Shown: positions 27,759 to 36,191 of the stretch, piece by piece | How positions within the stretch are numbered: the stretch's first letter is position 1 | Layout of the letters: every line of letters begins with the position of its first letter | Assembly: GCF_000006945.2 (NCBI RefSeq) | Contig: NC_003197.2 | Location: 3,410,001 to 3,474,000 of the forward strand | Origin: Salmonella enterica subsp. enterica serovar Typhimurium str. LT2 | GTDB lineage: Bacteria > Pseudomonadota > Gammaproteobacteria > Enterobacterales > Enterobacteriaceae | Length of the DNA stretch: 64,000 nt | Direction: 5' to 3' | Program-made: the position numbers and the translations under genes | Notes under the pieces: model-generated | What the model was told of the DNA's origin: nothing | Seen by the model: the letters and a program-made list of their open reading frames with translations, nothing else | The model's database searches: none

Positions 27759-28277
27759 ATGAGTAAGAAAATTGCCGTTTTGATTACCGATGAATTTGAA
27801 GATTCAGAATTTACCTCGCCGGCAGCAGAATTCCGTCAGGCCGGCCATGAGGTCATCACCATCGAAAAAGAGGCGGGTAAAACGGTGAAAGGAAAAAAAG
27901 GCGAGGCCAGCGTCACCATTGATAAGGCTATTGATGACGTTCGTCCCGACGAGTTCGACGCCTTGCTATTGCCGGGAGGTCATTCGCCGGACTACCTGCG
28001 CGGCGACAGCCGTTTCGTGGATTTTACCCGCGATTTCGTTAACAGCGGTAAACCGGTTTTTGCCATTTGCCACGGCCCGCAGTTGTTGATCAGCGCCGAT
28101 GTCATTCGTGGCCGCAAACTCACGGCGGTGAAACCGATTATTATCGATGTGAAGAACGCGGGCGCGGAATTTTACGATCAGGAAGTCGTCGTCGATAAAG
28201 ATCAGCTGGTGACCAGCCGCACGCCTGACGACCTGCCGGCATTTAACCGCGAGGCGCTACGCCTGCTGGGCGCGTGA
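27759..28277 (+). CDS. yhbO: YhbO, DJ-1/PfpI-family stress protein
   Basis: YhbO is a 172-residue DJ-1/PfpI superfamily protein tied to resistance to several stresses, with reported deglycase/glyoxalase-type activity. The nucleophilic cysteine is C104 in FAICHGPQLL, with the following histidine as expected. E15-17 (DEFEDSE) supplies the conserved acidic residue. GGAGG lies 6 nt before the ATG. Its 3' end overlaps yhbP by 21 bp in convergent orientation. Confidence 0.93.
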   Translation: MSKKIAVLITDEFEDSEFTSPAAEFRQAGHEVITIEKEAGKTVKGKKGEASVTIDKAIDDVRPDEFDALLLPGGHSPDYLRGDSRFVDFTRDFVNSGKPVFAICHGPQLLISADVIRGRKLTAVKPIIIDVKNAGAEFYDQEVVVDKDQLVTSRTPDDLPAFNREALRLLGA

Positions 28278-28700
28278 GTCACGTAACCAGTGCAGTTTTT
28301 TACCAAACCCCAGCGTGTTGTCGGTGAATTTAATTTCATCCAGCCGGATTTCCCATACCGGCGCTGGCAGCACCCTGGCGACCGGGAAGCGACGAAGGTA
28401 AGCTTTACGCGCGGCGTCGCTCTCCTGCCCCTCCAGACGGCGAATTTCCCCTTTAAACTGCACGCCGCGAATGCGCGCCACCGTTTTCGGCTGCCCATTG
28501 ACCGTTCCCGCAACTGGCGCGCACGCGCCGGACATTTGCGCATGGCGGGTTTTATCATCCGTTAACAGATACAGTGCGACGTTTTGCGCATCGAACAAAT
28601 AAAACGCATTGGCGCACCACAGCTCTCCCTCATGGTGTACGCACCAGGTCACCACGTGTTGTTTCGCCAGCCAACGGCCAATAGCGGTAAGTGTGTCCAT
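28257..28700 (-). CDS. yhbP: YhbP, FMN-binding split-barrel family protein
   Basis: YhbP is a 147-residue protein of the UPF0306 / pyridoxamine-phosphate-oxidase-like split-barrel group. It likely binds a flavin, but its reaction is unknown. Recognisable segments match E. coli YhbP as recalled (CANAFYLFDAQ, TDDKTRHAQMSG, VNGQPKTVA). The stop codon lies inside the end of yhbO on the other strand (21-bp convergent overlap). Confidence 0.9.
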   Translation of the reverse strand: MDTLTAIGRWLAKQHVVTWCVHHEGELWCANAFYLFDAQNVALYLLTDDKTRHAQMSGACAPVAGTVNGQPKTVARIRGVQFKGEIRRLEGQESDAARKAYLRRFPVARVLPAPVWEIRLDEIKFTDNTLGFGKKLHWLRDSRAQQA

Positions 28701-28752
28701 CTTTATTCTCGCTTATACTGGGAACCTGAAAATTATCATGCTGATGGCGACA

Positions 28753-29055
28753 ATGACCCCCTGGTATCTGTATCTGATTCGTACTGCAGACAATGCGCTT
28801 TACACCGGAATAACCACCGATGTGGCGCGTCGTTACAGGCAGCATCAAACGGGAAAAGGCGCAAAAGCATTACGGGGAAAAGGCGAGTTAACGCTGGCGT
28901 TTGCGGCGCAGGTCGGCGATCGCTCGCTGGCCCTGCGCATAGAGTATCGCATCAAACAGCTCACAAAGCGCCAGAAAGAGCGCCTTGTGACGGAACGCGA
29001 AGCGTTTGAGGCGCTGCTGTCCAGCCTGCAAACGCCGGTGCTTAAAAACGATTGA
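28753..29055 (+). CDS. yhbQ: YhbQ, GIY-YIG nuclease-family protein
   Basis: YhbQ is a 100-residue protein carrying one GIY-YIG domain (YLYLIRTADNALYTGITTD at about residues 5-23) of the UPF0213 group. Members cut DNA structures in vitro in some studies, but the cellular role is open. Three in-frame ATGs (28738, 28744, 28753) are possible. The last gives the family's usual 100 residues beginning just before PWYLYLI, and was chosen. No strong ribosome site marks any of them. The end overlaps yhbS convergently by 14 bp. Confidence 0.88.
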   Translation: MTPWYLYLIRTADNALYTGITTDVARRYRQHQTGKGAKALRGKGELTLAFAAQVGDRSLALRIEYRIKQLTKRQKERLVTEREAFEALLSSLQTPVLKND

Positions 29056-29545
29056 AGTGGTCGTGATACTCCACCAGCCCCGTCACGCCCTCCAGCGCAT
29101 CCTCAGCCAAACGGTGTACCTGGAAAGCGCTTTCCGTACCGGGCCAACGGCAGTGAAGATCGTAATGTGCGGCCAGTTCAAAACCGAAGCGGCTATATAA
29201 CGCCGGATCGCCCAGCGTCACGACCGCCGCGTAGCCGAACTCGTTGAGCGAATCCAGCCCTTCATACACTAACTGGCGCGCCAGCCCTTGCCCGCGATAC
29301 TTTTCATCGACCGCCAGCGGCGCCATGCCGACCCACTGTAAATCTTCGCCCTGCACATCAACCGGGCTAAAGGCGACATAGCCCACCACCTGACCTTCAT
29401 CATCCGTGGCCACCAGTCCGAGCGTCAGAAAACCATCTTCACGCAAATCGTGAACCAGCTTCGCTTCCGCATCGCTTTCGAATGAACGGCGTAACAGCGC
29501 ATCAATACCAGGCGCATCAATAGGAATTTCTACTCGAATTAGCAT
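29042..29545 (-). CDS. yhbS: YhbS, GNAT-family acetyltransferase
   Basis: YhbS is a 167-residue protein of the GNAT N-acetyltransferase superfamily. The acetyl-CoA binding motif A reads VDEKYRGQGLARQLVYEGL at about residues 77-95. The acceptor is not established from sequence. It follows ubiT with a 7-bp overlap on the same strand, so the two are co-transcribed. Confidence 0.92.
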   Translation of the reverse strand: MLIRVEIPIDAPGIDALLRRSFESDAEAKLVHDLREDGFLTLGLVATDDEGQVVGYVAFSPVDVQGEDLQWVGMAPLAVDEKYRGQGLARQLVYEGLDSLNEFGYAAVVTLGDPALYSRFGFELAAHYDLHCRWPGTESAFQVHRLAEDALEGVTGLVEYHDHFNRF

Positions 29546-30063
29546 GGTTCACCTACCGAGGTCTGTTTGGTTTCCGGCGAGTTTTTCATTCCCGCCTCAA
29601 CAAAATCCGCCAGTTGCAGCAGCATAACGCGTAACGCTTTCGGCATCTGCTCCAGTTCGATGGCGTCCATCAGATTCTTCACATACAACCCTAACTCAGT
29701 ATCGCCTTCAATGACCAGTCGACGCTGGAAAAAGAGCGTATCCGGATCCTGTTTACGGGCGGCGATCATTAGCAGATCGCTGGCGTCGGCGCTAAAACTG
29801 ACGTCAGCATCCGCCTGCTGGCTAACGATCAGCTTTTCATTTTCAACCGTGGTATACCATTTTAAGTCGATGTCACGAACATGAATGCTTAACCAACGAC
29901 CTTCGAGGAATTCCAGCTCTCCATCGGCCAGCGCCTGACGAAACTGCCAGCTCAGAACCTGTTCCAGAACCTGGCGCTTTAGCGCAAAGGGCGTCAGTTT
30001 AACCGGTACACTCATCAGAGACGGGCCAGCATGGACTAAGCGTGAACGCAGTTTATCTAACAC
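29539..30063 (-). CDS. ubiT: UbiT (YhbT), SCP2-domain ubiquinone factor
   Basis: UbiT binds isoprenoid quinone intermediates through an SCP2 lipid-carrier domain (about residues 35-140) and is needed for oxygen-independent ubiquinone synthesis together with UbiU and UbiV. The GTG at 30063 with GGGAG 8 nt upstream gives 174 residues, the E. coli length. The ATG seven codons upstream would place the ribosome site inside the gene. It is divergent from ubiUV across about 215 bp, so the three are likely controlled together. In E. coli FNR is involved; I found no convincing FNR palindrome by eye. Confidence 0.93.
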   Translation of the reverse strand: MLDKLRSRLVHAGPSLMSVPVKLTPFALKRQVLEQVLSWQFRQALADGELEFLEGRWLSIHVRDIDLKWYTTVENEKLIVSQQADADVSFSADASDLLMIAARKQDPDTLFFQRRLVIEGDTELGLYVKNLMDAIELEQMPKALRVMLLQLADFVEAGMKNSPETKQTSVGEPC

Positions 30064-30279
30064 GAGCTTTACTCCCTGTTTCAATAGTCCTGTTATTTTG
30101 CCATATCCAATAAATCACATGGCGGCGTAAATCAACAATTGGGTCTGATTTTCTACCCCATTATTGGTGTTACCAATACGCCTTTAACTGCCTTAAATCA
30201 AAAATTGTCGCAGCAAGGTTAACTAAAATCCCTGTTCGTTAACAATTTTGCGTCTCAGACGTAACCCTCAGGATAAATT

Positions 30280-31275
30280 ATGGAGCTGCTCTGCCCTGCC
30301 GGAAATCTCCCGGCGCTGAAGGCGGCCATCGAAAACGGCGCTGACGCCGTTTATATCGGGTTAAAAGACGATACCAATGCCCGTCATTTTGCCGGCCTTA
30401 ACTTTACCGAAAAAAAATTGCAGGAAGCGGTGAGTTTTGTTCACCAGCATCGCCGCAAATTACACATCGCCATTAATACTTTTGCGCATCCGGACGGCTA
30501 TGCCCGCTGGCAGCGCGCCGTGGATATGGCGGCGCAGCTTGGCGCCGACGCGTTGATTCTCGCCGACCTCGCTATGCTGGAATATGCCGCAGAGCGTTAC
30601 CCGCATATTGAGCGCCATGTTTCCGTTCAGGCCTCGGCAACCAACGAAGAGGCGATTCGCTTTTATCACCGCAACTTTGATGTCCACCGTGTAGTACTGC
30701 CGCGTGTACTGTCGATTCACCAGGTAAAACAACTAGCCCGCGTCACGCCGGTGCCGCTGGAGGTATTCGCGTTTGGCAGCCTGTGCATTATGGCGGAAGG
30801 TCGCTGCTATCTTTCTTCCTACCTGACGGGGGAGTCGCCCAATACCGTCGGCGCCTGCTCGCCCGCCCGCTTTGTCCGTTGGCAGCAAACGCCGCAGGGG
30901 CTGGAATCGCGCCTGAATGATGTCCTGATTGACCGTTACCAGGATGGCGAAAACGCGGGCTACCCAACGCTGTGCAAAGGCCGCTATTTAGTGGACGGCG
31001 AGCGCTATCACGCGCTGGAGGAGCCAACCAGCCTGAACACGCTGGAACTGCTGCCGGAGCTCATGGCGGCGAACATCGCTTCGGTGAAGATCGAAGGCCG
31101 CCAGCGCAGCCCGGCCTATGTCAGCCAGGTGGCGAAAGTGTGGCGCCAGGCGATCGATCGCTGCAAAGCCGCCCCGCAAAACTTCGTTCCACAGCGCGAC
31201 TGGATGGAGACGCTCGGCGCGATGTCCGAAGGCACCCAAACCACGCTTGGCGCATATCACCGTAAATGGCAGTGA
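30280..31275 (+). CDS. ubiU: UbiU (YhbU), O2-independent hydroxylation subunit
   Basis: UbiU is a U32 peptidase-like iron-sulfur protein which, with UbiV, hydroxylates ubiquinone precursors without oxygen, using prephenate as the oxygen donor. All four cysteines known to hold the 4Fe-4S cluster are present: C169, C176, C193 and C232. The 331-residue length matches. GGAT lies 6-9 nt upstream of the ATG. ubiV starts 8 bp after its stop. Confidence 0.95.
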   Translation: MELLCPAGNLPALKAAIENGADAVYIGLKDDTNARHFAGLNFTEKKLQEAVSFVHQHRRKLHIAINTFAHPDGYARWQRAVDMAAQLGADALILADLAMLEYAAERYPHIERHVSVQASATNEEAIRFYHRNFDVHRVVLPRVLSIHQVKQLARVTPVPLEVFAFGSLCIMAEGRCYLSSYLTGESPNTVGACSPARFVRWQQTPQGLESRLNDVLIDRYQDGENAGYPTLCKGRYLVDGERYHALEEPTSLNTLELLPELMAANIASVKIEGRQRSPAYVSQVAKVWRQAIDRCKAAPQNFVPQRDWMETLGAMSEGTQTTLGAYHRKWQ

Positions 31276-31283
31276 GAGGAGCT

Positions 31284-32162
31284 ATGAAATATTCCTTAGG
31301 ACCGGTGCTTTATTACTGGCCGAAAGAGACGCTGGAAGATTTTTATCAGCAGGCCGCAAAAAGCAGCGCTGATGTCATTTATCTGGGCGAAGCGGTGTGC
31401 AGCAAGCGTCGCGCGACCAAAGTCGGCGACTGGCTGGAAATGGCGAAATCCCTCGCCGCCAGCGGTAAGCAGGTGGTGCTCTCCACCCTGGCGCTGGTAC
31501 AGGCGTCATCTGAATTAAGCGAGCTGAAACGCTATGTGGACAACGGCGATTTTCTGCTGGAAGCCAGCGATCTTGGCGTGGTGAATCTGTGCGCCGAGCG
31601 CAAACTGCCGTTTGTCGCCGGCCATGCGCTGAACTGCTACAACGCGGTCACGCTGCGCCGGTTGCTGAAAGAAGGCATGGTACGCTGGTGTATGCCGGTG
31701 GAGCTGTCCCGCGACTGGCTGGTGAATTTGCTTAATCAGTGCGATGAACTGGGCATCCGCAATCAGTTTGAAGTGGAAGTGTTGAGCTACGGGCATCTGC
31801 CGCTGGCCTACTCCGCTCGCTGCTTTACCGCCCGTTCGGAAGACCGCCCGAAAGATGAGTGCGAAACCTGCTGTATCAAGTATCCAAACGGTCGTGACGT
31901 GCTCTCGCAAGAGAATCAGCAGGTGTTTGTGCTTAACGGTATTCAGACCATGAGCGGCTATGTCTATAACCTTGGCAACGAACTGACGTCGATGCAGGGA
32001 TTGGTCGATATCGTGCGGCTGTCGCCGTTGGGGACGGAGACATTTGCCATGCTTGATGCCTTTCGCGCTAACGAAAACGGCGGCGCGCCATTACCGCTTG
32101 CCGCGCATAGCGACTGTAACGGCTACTGGAAGCGGCTGGCAGGTCTGGAGCTACAGGCCTAG
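31284..32162 (+). CDS. ubiV: UbiV (YhbV), O2-independent hydroxylation subunit
   Basis: UbiV forms the heterodimer with UbiU and also carries a 4Fe-4S cluster. The four ligand cysteines C39, C180, C193 and C197 are intact. The ATG at 31284 follows AGAGGAG and gives 292 residues, the E. coli length; an ATG six codons earlier would overlap ubiU. REP elements lie after the stop. Confidence 0.95.
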   Translation: MKYSLGPVLYYWPKETLEDFYQQAAKSSADVIYLGEAVCSKRRATKVGDWLEMAKSLAASGKQVVLSTLALVQASSELSELKRYVDNGDFLLEASDLGVVNLCAERKLPFVAGHALNCYNAVTLRRLLKEGMVRWCMPVELSRDWLVNLLNQCDELGIRNQFEVEVLSYGHLPLAYSARCFTARSEDRPKDECETCCIKYPNGRDVLSQENQQVFVLNGIQTMSGYVYNLGNELTSMQGLVDIVRLSPLGTETFAMLDAFRANENGGAPLPLAAHSDCNGYWKRLAGLELQA

Positions 32163-32245
32163 CCGGATGGCGGCATAAATACCTTGTCCGGCCTACAAAT
32201 AGCGATCCCGTAGGCCCGATAAGCGCAGCGCCATCGGGCATTGTT
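32163..32245. repeat. REP cluster after ubiV
   Basis: GCCGGATGGCGGCATAAAT, CCGGCCTACAAATAGC and the inverted AGCGCAGCGCCATCGGGC form REP units in a row between ubiV and yhbW. Confidence 0.75.
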
Positions 32246-32339
32246 TTTGCCGTCAGTCTCATAAAGCTCACTTTGTTAACAACATTCGCTAATCTTTAAT
32301 GCAGTATTAAAAGATTAACCGGTAACAAAGTGAGCCGTT

Positions 32340-33347
32340 ATGACTGACAAAACTATTCCGTTCTCGGTGCTGGATCTGGCGCCGATCCCTGAAGGATCTT
32401 CGGCAAAAGAAGCCTTCACGCACTCGCTGGATCTCGCACGGCTGGCTGAAAAGCGCGGTTATCACCGCTACTGGCTGGCAGAACATCACAACATGACCGG
32501 TATCGCCAGCGCGGCGACCTCGGTATTGATTGGTTATCTGGCAGCCAATACCACAACATTACATCTTGGCTCCGGCGGCGTGATGCTGCCTAACCATTCA
32601 CCGCTGGTGATTGCCGAGCAGTTCGGCACGCTGAATACGCTCTACCCGGGACGTATCGACTTAGGGTTGGGACGCGCGCCGGGTAGCGATCAGTCGACGA
32701 TGCGCGCGCTGCGTCGCCATATGAGCGGCGATATCGATAACTTTCCACGCGATGTCGCAGAGCTGGTGGACTGGTTCGACGCTCGCGACCCTAATCCGCA
32801 TGTGCGCCCGGTGCCCGGCTACGGCGAGCAGATCCCGGTCTGGCTGTTGGGATCCAGCCTGTATAGTGCGCAACTGGCGGCCCAGCTTGGCCTGCCGTTC
32901 GCCTTTGCTTCGCATTTCGCGCCGGATATGTTGTTCCAGGCGCTGCATCTGTACCGTACCCAGTTCAAACCTTCAGCGCGGCTGGAAAAACCGTACGCGA
33001 TGGTGTGTATCAATATTATCGCCGCCGACAGCAACCGCGACGCCGAATTCCTGTTTACCTCCATGCAGCAGGCTTTCGTGAAGCTACGCCGTGGGGAAAC
33101 CGGCCAACTGCCGCCGCCGATTGAGAATATGGAGACCTTCCGGTCGCCATCCGAGCAGTATGGCGTGCAGCAGGCGCTGAGTATGTCGCTGGTCGGTGAT
33201 AAAGCGAAAGTCCGCCACGGGCTGGAATCCATCCTGCGGGAGACCCAGGCGGATGAAATTATGGTAAACGGGCAGATTTTCGACCACCAGGCACGCCTGC
33301 ATTCGTTTGATTTAGCGATGGATGTTAAGGAAGAGTTGTTGGGCTGA
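32340..33347 (+). CDS. yhbW: YhbW, luciferase-like monooxygenase
   Basis: YhbW is a 335-residue protein of the bacterial luciferase-like (LLM) flavin monooxygenase family; its substrate is unknown. The N-terminal SVLDLAPIPEG, YWLAEHHNM (about 43-51), GGVMLPNHSPLVIAEQFGTL (about 81-100) and GRIDLGLGRAPG (about 105-116) segments are typical. The end overlaps the next gene convergently by 23 bp. In E. coli yhbW is followed directly by mtr; here two extra genes intervene. Confidence 0.92.
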   Translation: MTDKTIPFSVLDLAPIPEGSSAKEAFTHSLDLARLAEKRGYHRYWLAEHHNMTGIASAATSVLIGYLAANTTTLHLGSGGVMLPNHSPLVIAEQFGTLNTLYPGRIDLGLGRAPGSDQSTMRALRRHMSGDIDNFPRDVAELVDWFDARDPNPHVRPVPGYGEQIPVWLLGSSLYSAQLAAQLGLPFAFASHFAPDMLFQALHLYRTQFKPSARLEKPYAMVCINIIAADSNRDAEFLFTSMQQAFVKLRRGETGQLPPPIENMETFRSPSEQYGVQQALSMSLVGDKAKVRHGLESILRETQADEIMVNGQIFDHQARLHSFDLAMDVKEELLG

Positions 33348-34044
33348 TTTTATAACGCCGATTTTCAACGGTGATGGTTGGCAATCGGCGATTTTTTTCG
33401 AAGTAATCATAGCCGGGCTTCAACATACGCCAGAAATTATATTCCGGCCATGCTTGCGCCTGGCGCATATTTTCGTCATTCATCGTAAATGGGAAGATAT
33501 GGACAGGCACGCTCTTCTGCCCGCTGTTTAGCGCCTGCGCCACCAGTTGATAAATCTCTTCAATACCGGCATCGGTCATGGCATAGCAACCGGCCGAAAC
33601 GCAGTTCCCGTGAACCATAATGAAATCACCGGTGTAGCCATTTGCCCGATCGTAAGCATTCGGGTAGCCAATATTAAATGCCAGATGATAGCGGCTGTTT
33701 GGGTTAAGCAACCCTTTGTTGGTGGCATAAAAGCCTTCCGGGCTTTTACCGTCTCCCTGTTTATGTTTTGGCCCTAAGCCACCAGACCATGCGCATATAG
33801 TCCAGGTTTTGTAGAGTTTGTAAGGCTTGTTATTGGCGCTTGCCCACAGTTCCAGCTTATCTTCCGCTTTCAGAATGCGGATAAATAACTGGTCGCCGGG
33901 GTGAATGATTTTTAAAGACGATGCGACAGGTTTTTCCACTGGCAGGTAAACGTCTTCATCGTACGGAGTGAGCCAGAAAAATTTTAAAATAAAAGCGATA
34001 AACAGGCTCAATAATACAATAGCGAGTAGTCCTTTACGCCCCAT
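33325..34044 (-). CDS. YafK/DpaA-like L,D-transpeptidase-fold protein
   Basis: This 239-residue protein has an N-terminal hydrophobic anchor (about 5-24, uncleaved signal likely) and a periplasmic YkuD-type catalytic domain. The active-site motif reads HGNCVSAGCYAMTD, with H145 and catalytic C153. The extended spacing and the EEIYQLV segment after it match the YafK/DpaA branch, whose E. coli member releases Braun lipoprotein from peptidoglycan. It lies between yhbW and mtr, where E. coli K-12 has no gene as I recall. It is divergent from an unknown gene with 158 bp between them. Whether it cuts or forms peptidoglycan-protein bonds cannot be told. Confidence 0.8.
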   Translation of the reverse strand: MGRKGLLAIVLLSLFIAFILKFFWLTPYDEDVYLPVEKPVASSLKIIHPGDQLFIRILKAEDKLELWASANNKPYKLYKTWTICAWSGGLGPKHKQGDGKSPEGFYATNKGLLNPNSRYHLAFNIGYPNAYDRANGYTGDFIMVHGNCVSAGCYAMTDAGIEEIYQLVAQALNSGQKSVPVHIFPFTMNDENMRQAQAWPEYNFWRMLKPGYDYFEKNRRLPTITVENRRYKISPTTLP

Positions 34045-34202
34045 TTTCGTATTCCGCTTATTCTGAACCAGTTCAAGTATATATTTTCCTATGATATGAA
34101 ATAGAGGAAAGGTCCAGTTCTGTACTTTTATAAAATAGTAATCGTTTTATCATGGCCGAACAGGGATATGAATAAATCGACTTATTACCAGAGAAAATCA
34201 TC

Positions 34203-34733
34203 ATGAGTGAACCTGCTTCCTTTTTTCTTCATGCACATATTACCGAGAGTAACCTCAAGAAATTTTTCCATTCACCGGCAACAAATATTAAAGACTATGA
34301 CGACTGGTTGCCATGGTTTACTGAGGAGCAAAGGTTGTACGGCGATCCTGCAAAAATGCTTAACAATCTTGCCACATGTAATTCTGGTGAAAGTGAAAAG
34401 AATATTTATGCTGAACATATCAACTTTAATAAAGAAACACAGATAGTCACGATGGATCACATATTTCTCTCAGAGAGCTATGAAATCTTCATGCCACTCA
34501 TGGCCTGTGTGCGGGGAATCGAGAAATTTATTACGCCAGGGGAAAATAATTTTGCGCTAATTTATTATTACTGGTGGGGTTCGGAGATCGCCATCGCGCT
34601 CGAATTTGACGCCAATGGTAGCAGAATAACGGCAAATCCTAAGGCAGAAAATTTAACTATCGCCGATGCTTTTTTCGATGAACACGGGGAAGCACTCGCC
34701 GAAGAACTTTATAATAAACAGGGTTTTATTTGA
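34203..34733 (+). CDS. Unknown 176-residue accessory protein
   Basis: I do not recognise this protein. It has no signal peptide or membrane segment. It is rich in aromatic and acidic residues (YDDWLPWF at about 32-39, FALIYYYWWGSEIAIALEFDANG at about 118-140). Codon use is AT-richer than the neighbouring core genes, which suggests acquisition. A ribosome site (GAGAAA) lies 6 nt before the ATG. It diverges from the YafK-like gene and converges on mtr, with a hairpin between. A small soluble partner or immunity-type role is possible but unsupported. Confidence 0.7.
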   Translation: MSEPASFFLHAHITESNLKKFFHSPATNIKDYDDWLPWFTEEQRLYGDPAKMLNNLATCNSGESEKNIYAEHINFNKETQIVTMDHIFLSESYEIFMPLMACVRGIEKFITPGENNFALIYYYWWGSEIAIALEFDANGSRITANPKAENLTIADAFFDEHGEALAEELYNKQGFI

Positions 34734-34760
34734 TACCATTTCGCGGACTTGTGAAATATT

Positions 34761-34785
34761 GCCGGATGAAAACAGCTCATCCGGC
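34761..34785. terminator. Hairpin between convergent genes (mtr side)
   Basis: GCCGGATGA / TCATCCGGC is a perfect 9-bp stem with a 7-nt loop between the ends of the unknown gene and mtr. The T-run is weak on both strands. It also resembles half of a REP unit. Confidence 0.55.
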
Positions 34786-34793
34786 TCGTTCAA

Positions 34794-36038
34794 TTACTGG
34801 TACACCGGCAACAAATTAAAGCTCGATAAAATATGCACCAGTGCGTTCCCGACGCCAAATAGCAGAATCAGTACAATCATCGGTTTACCGCCCCAGACGC
34901 GGAATTTCGGGCTGCCGAAACGTTCGCGAGATTTACGTGCCAACAGCGCAGGCACAATGGCCGCCCAGATAGTTGCAGCTAAACCTGCATAGCCAATGGC
35001 GTACAGAAAACCGTTCGGGTACAGCAGGCCACCAATCATCGGCGGCAGGAAAGTCAGCAGCGCCGTTTTAAAACGTCCCATTGCCGAGTCATCAAAACCA
35101 AACAGATCCGCCAGATAGTCAAACAGCCCCAGCGTCACGCCAAGGAAGGAACTGGCGACCGCAAAGTTAGAGAACACCACCAGCAGCAGATCCAGGCTGC
35201 GGCTGTTCAGCACGCCGCTCAACGCCTGTACCAGCACATCAATATTGCCGCCTTTCTGCGCAATGCCGATAAATTCCGGACGCGGGATGTTGCCCATCGT
35301 CCCCAGCAGCCAGACGGAATAGAGCGCTAGTGCCAGTAACGTCCCATAAATCAGGCATTTGACGATGGTACGCGGATCTTTGCCGTAATATTTCATCAAG
35401 CTCGGTACGTTACCGTGATAACCAAAAGAGGCCAGACAAAATGGCAGCGTCATCAGCAGGTACGGCGTATATGACGCGTGGCTTTCAGCCACGTTAAACA
35501 ACGTGGCAGGCTGAACGTGCCCCAACAGGCTGCCGAAGGTCAGGAAGAAAGTAATCACTTTCGCGCCCAGCACAATCGCCGTCATCCGGCTGACCGCCTT
35601 CGTACTCAGCCACACGACAAACGCCACCAGCAGCGCAAAGGCAAAACCTGCCGCTCGCGCCGGAACGTTCAGCGACATCTCAGCAAAGGTATGATGCAGA
35701 ATTGAGCCGCTCGCCGAGATATAGGCGTAAGTCAGGATGTAGAGCACAAAGGCAATAGAAATGCCGTTGACCACGTTCCAGCCTTTCCCCAACAGATCTT
35801 TGGTGATGGTGTCGAAACTCGAACCAATGCGGTAGTTAAGGTTGGCTTCGAGAATCATCAGCCCGGAGTGCAGCATACAAAACCAGGTAAAGACCAGCGC
35901 CGCCATCGACCAGAAGAACCACGCCCCGGACATGACCACCGGCAGGGAGAACATCCCCGCGCCAATGATGGTGCCGCCGATAATCACCACGCCGCCAAGC
36001 AGCGAAGGTGACGTTTGGGTGGTGGTAAGTGTTGCCAT
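34794..36038 (-). CDS. mtr: Mtr, high-affinity tryptophan permease
   Basis: Mtr is an inner-membrane tryptophan:proton symporter of the HAAAP family, 414 residues with about 11 membrane segments. The first carries GGTIIGAGMFSLPVVMSG (about 21-38), the family signature. A TrpR-type operator lies upstream. It is a paralogue of tdcC. The ends and start match E. coli Mtr as recalled (MATLTTTQTSPSLLGGVVI). Confidence 0.95.
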   Translation of the reverse strand: MATLTTTQTSPSLLGGVVIIGGTIIGAGMFSLPVVMSGAWFFWSMAALVFTWFCMLHSGLMILEANLNYRIGSSFDTITKDLLGKGWNVVNGISIAFVLYILTYAYISASGSILHHTFAEMSLNVPARAAGFAFALLVAFVVWLSTKAVSRMTAIVLGAKVITFFLTFGSLLGHVQPATLFNVAESHASYTPYLLMTLPFCLASFGYHGNVPSLMKYYGKDPRTIVKCLIYGTLLALALYSVWLLGTMGNIPRPEFIGIAQKGGNIDVLVQALSGVLNSRSLDLLLVVFSNFAVASSFLGVTLGLFDYLADLFGFDDSAMGRFKTALLTFLPPMIGGLLYPNGFLYAIGYAGLAATIWAAIVPALLARKSRERFGSPKFRVWGGKPMIVLILLFGVGNALVHILSSFNLLPVYQ

Positions 36039-36091
36039 TCAGCTCTCTCTCCAGTCATTTATAGTGTGACTATCTCTCAATACGCTGCACT

Positions 36092-36109
36092 GTACCAGTA
36101 CACGAGTAC
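36092..36109 (-). promoter_or_regulatory. TrpR/TyrR-type operator of mtr
   Basis: GTACCAGTACACGAGTAC closely follows the TrpR operator pattern (GTACTAGTTAACTAGTAC) and lies 54 bp upstream of the mtr start. mtr is known to be repressed by TrpR with tryptophan and activated by TyrR. Confidence 0.75.
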
Positions 36110-36120
36110 AAAAGAAATAA

Positions 36121-36149
36121 AAAAAGCCCCGATTGTGACGATCGGGGCT
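36121..36149 (-). terminator. deaD terminator
   Basis: On the minus strand GCCCCGAT / ATCGGGGC with a short loop is followed by TTTTTT. It lies 43 bp after the deaD stop and ends the nlpI-deaD transcript before the mtr promoter. Confidence 0.9.
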
Positions 36150-36191
36150 GTATATTTTACTTTACGCTGTGAATGCGCAGGTCAGCGTGAG

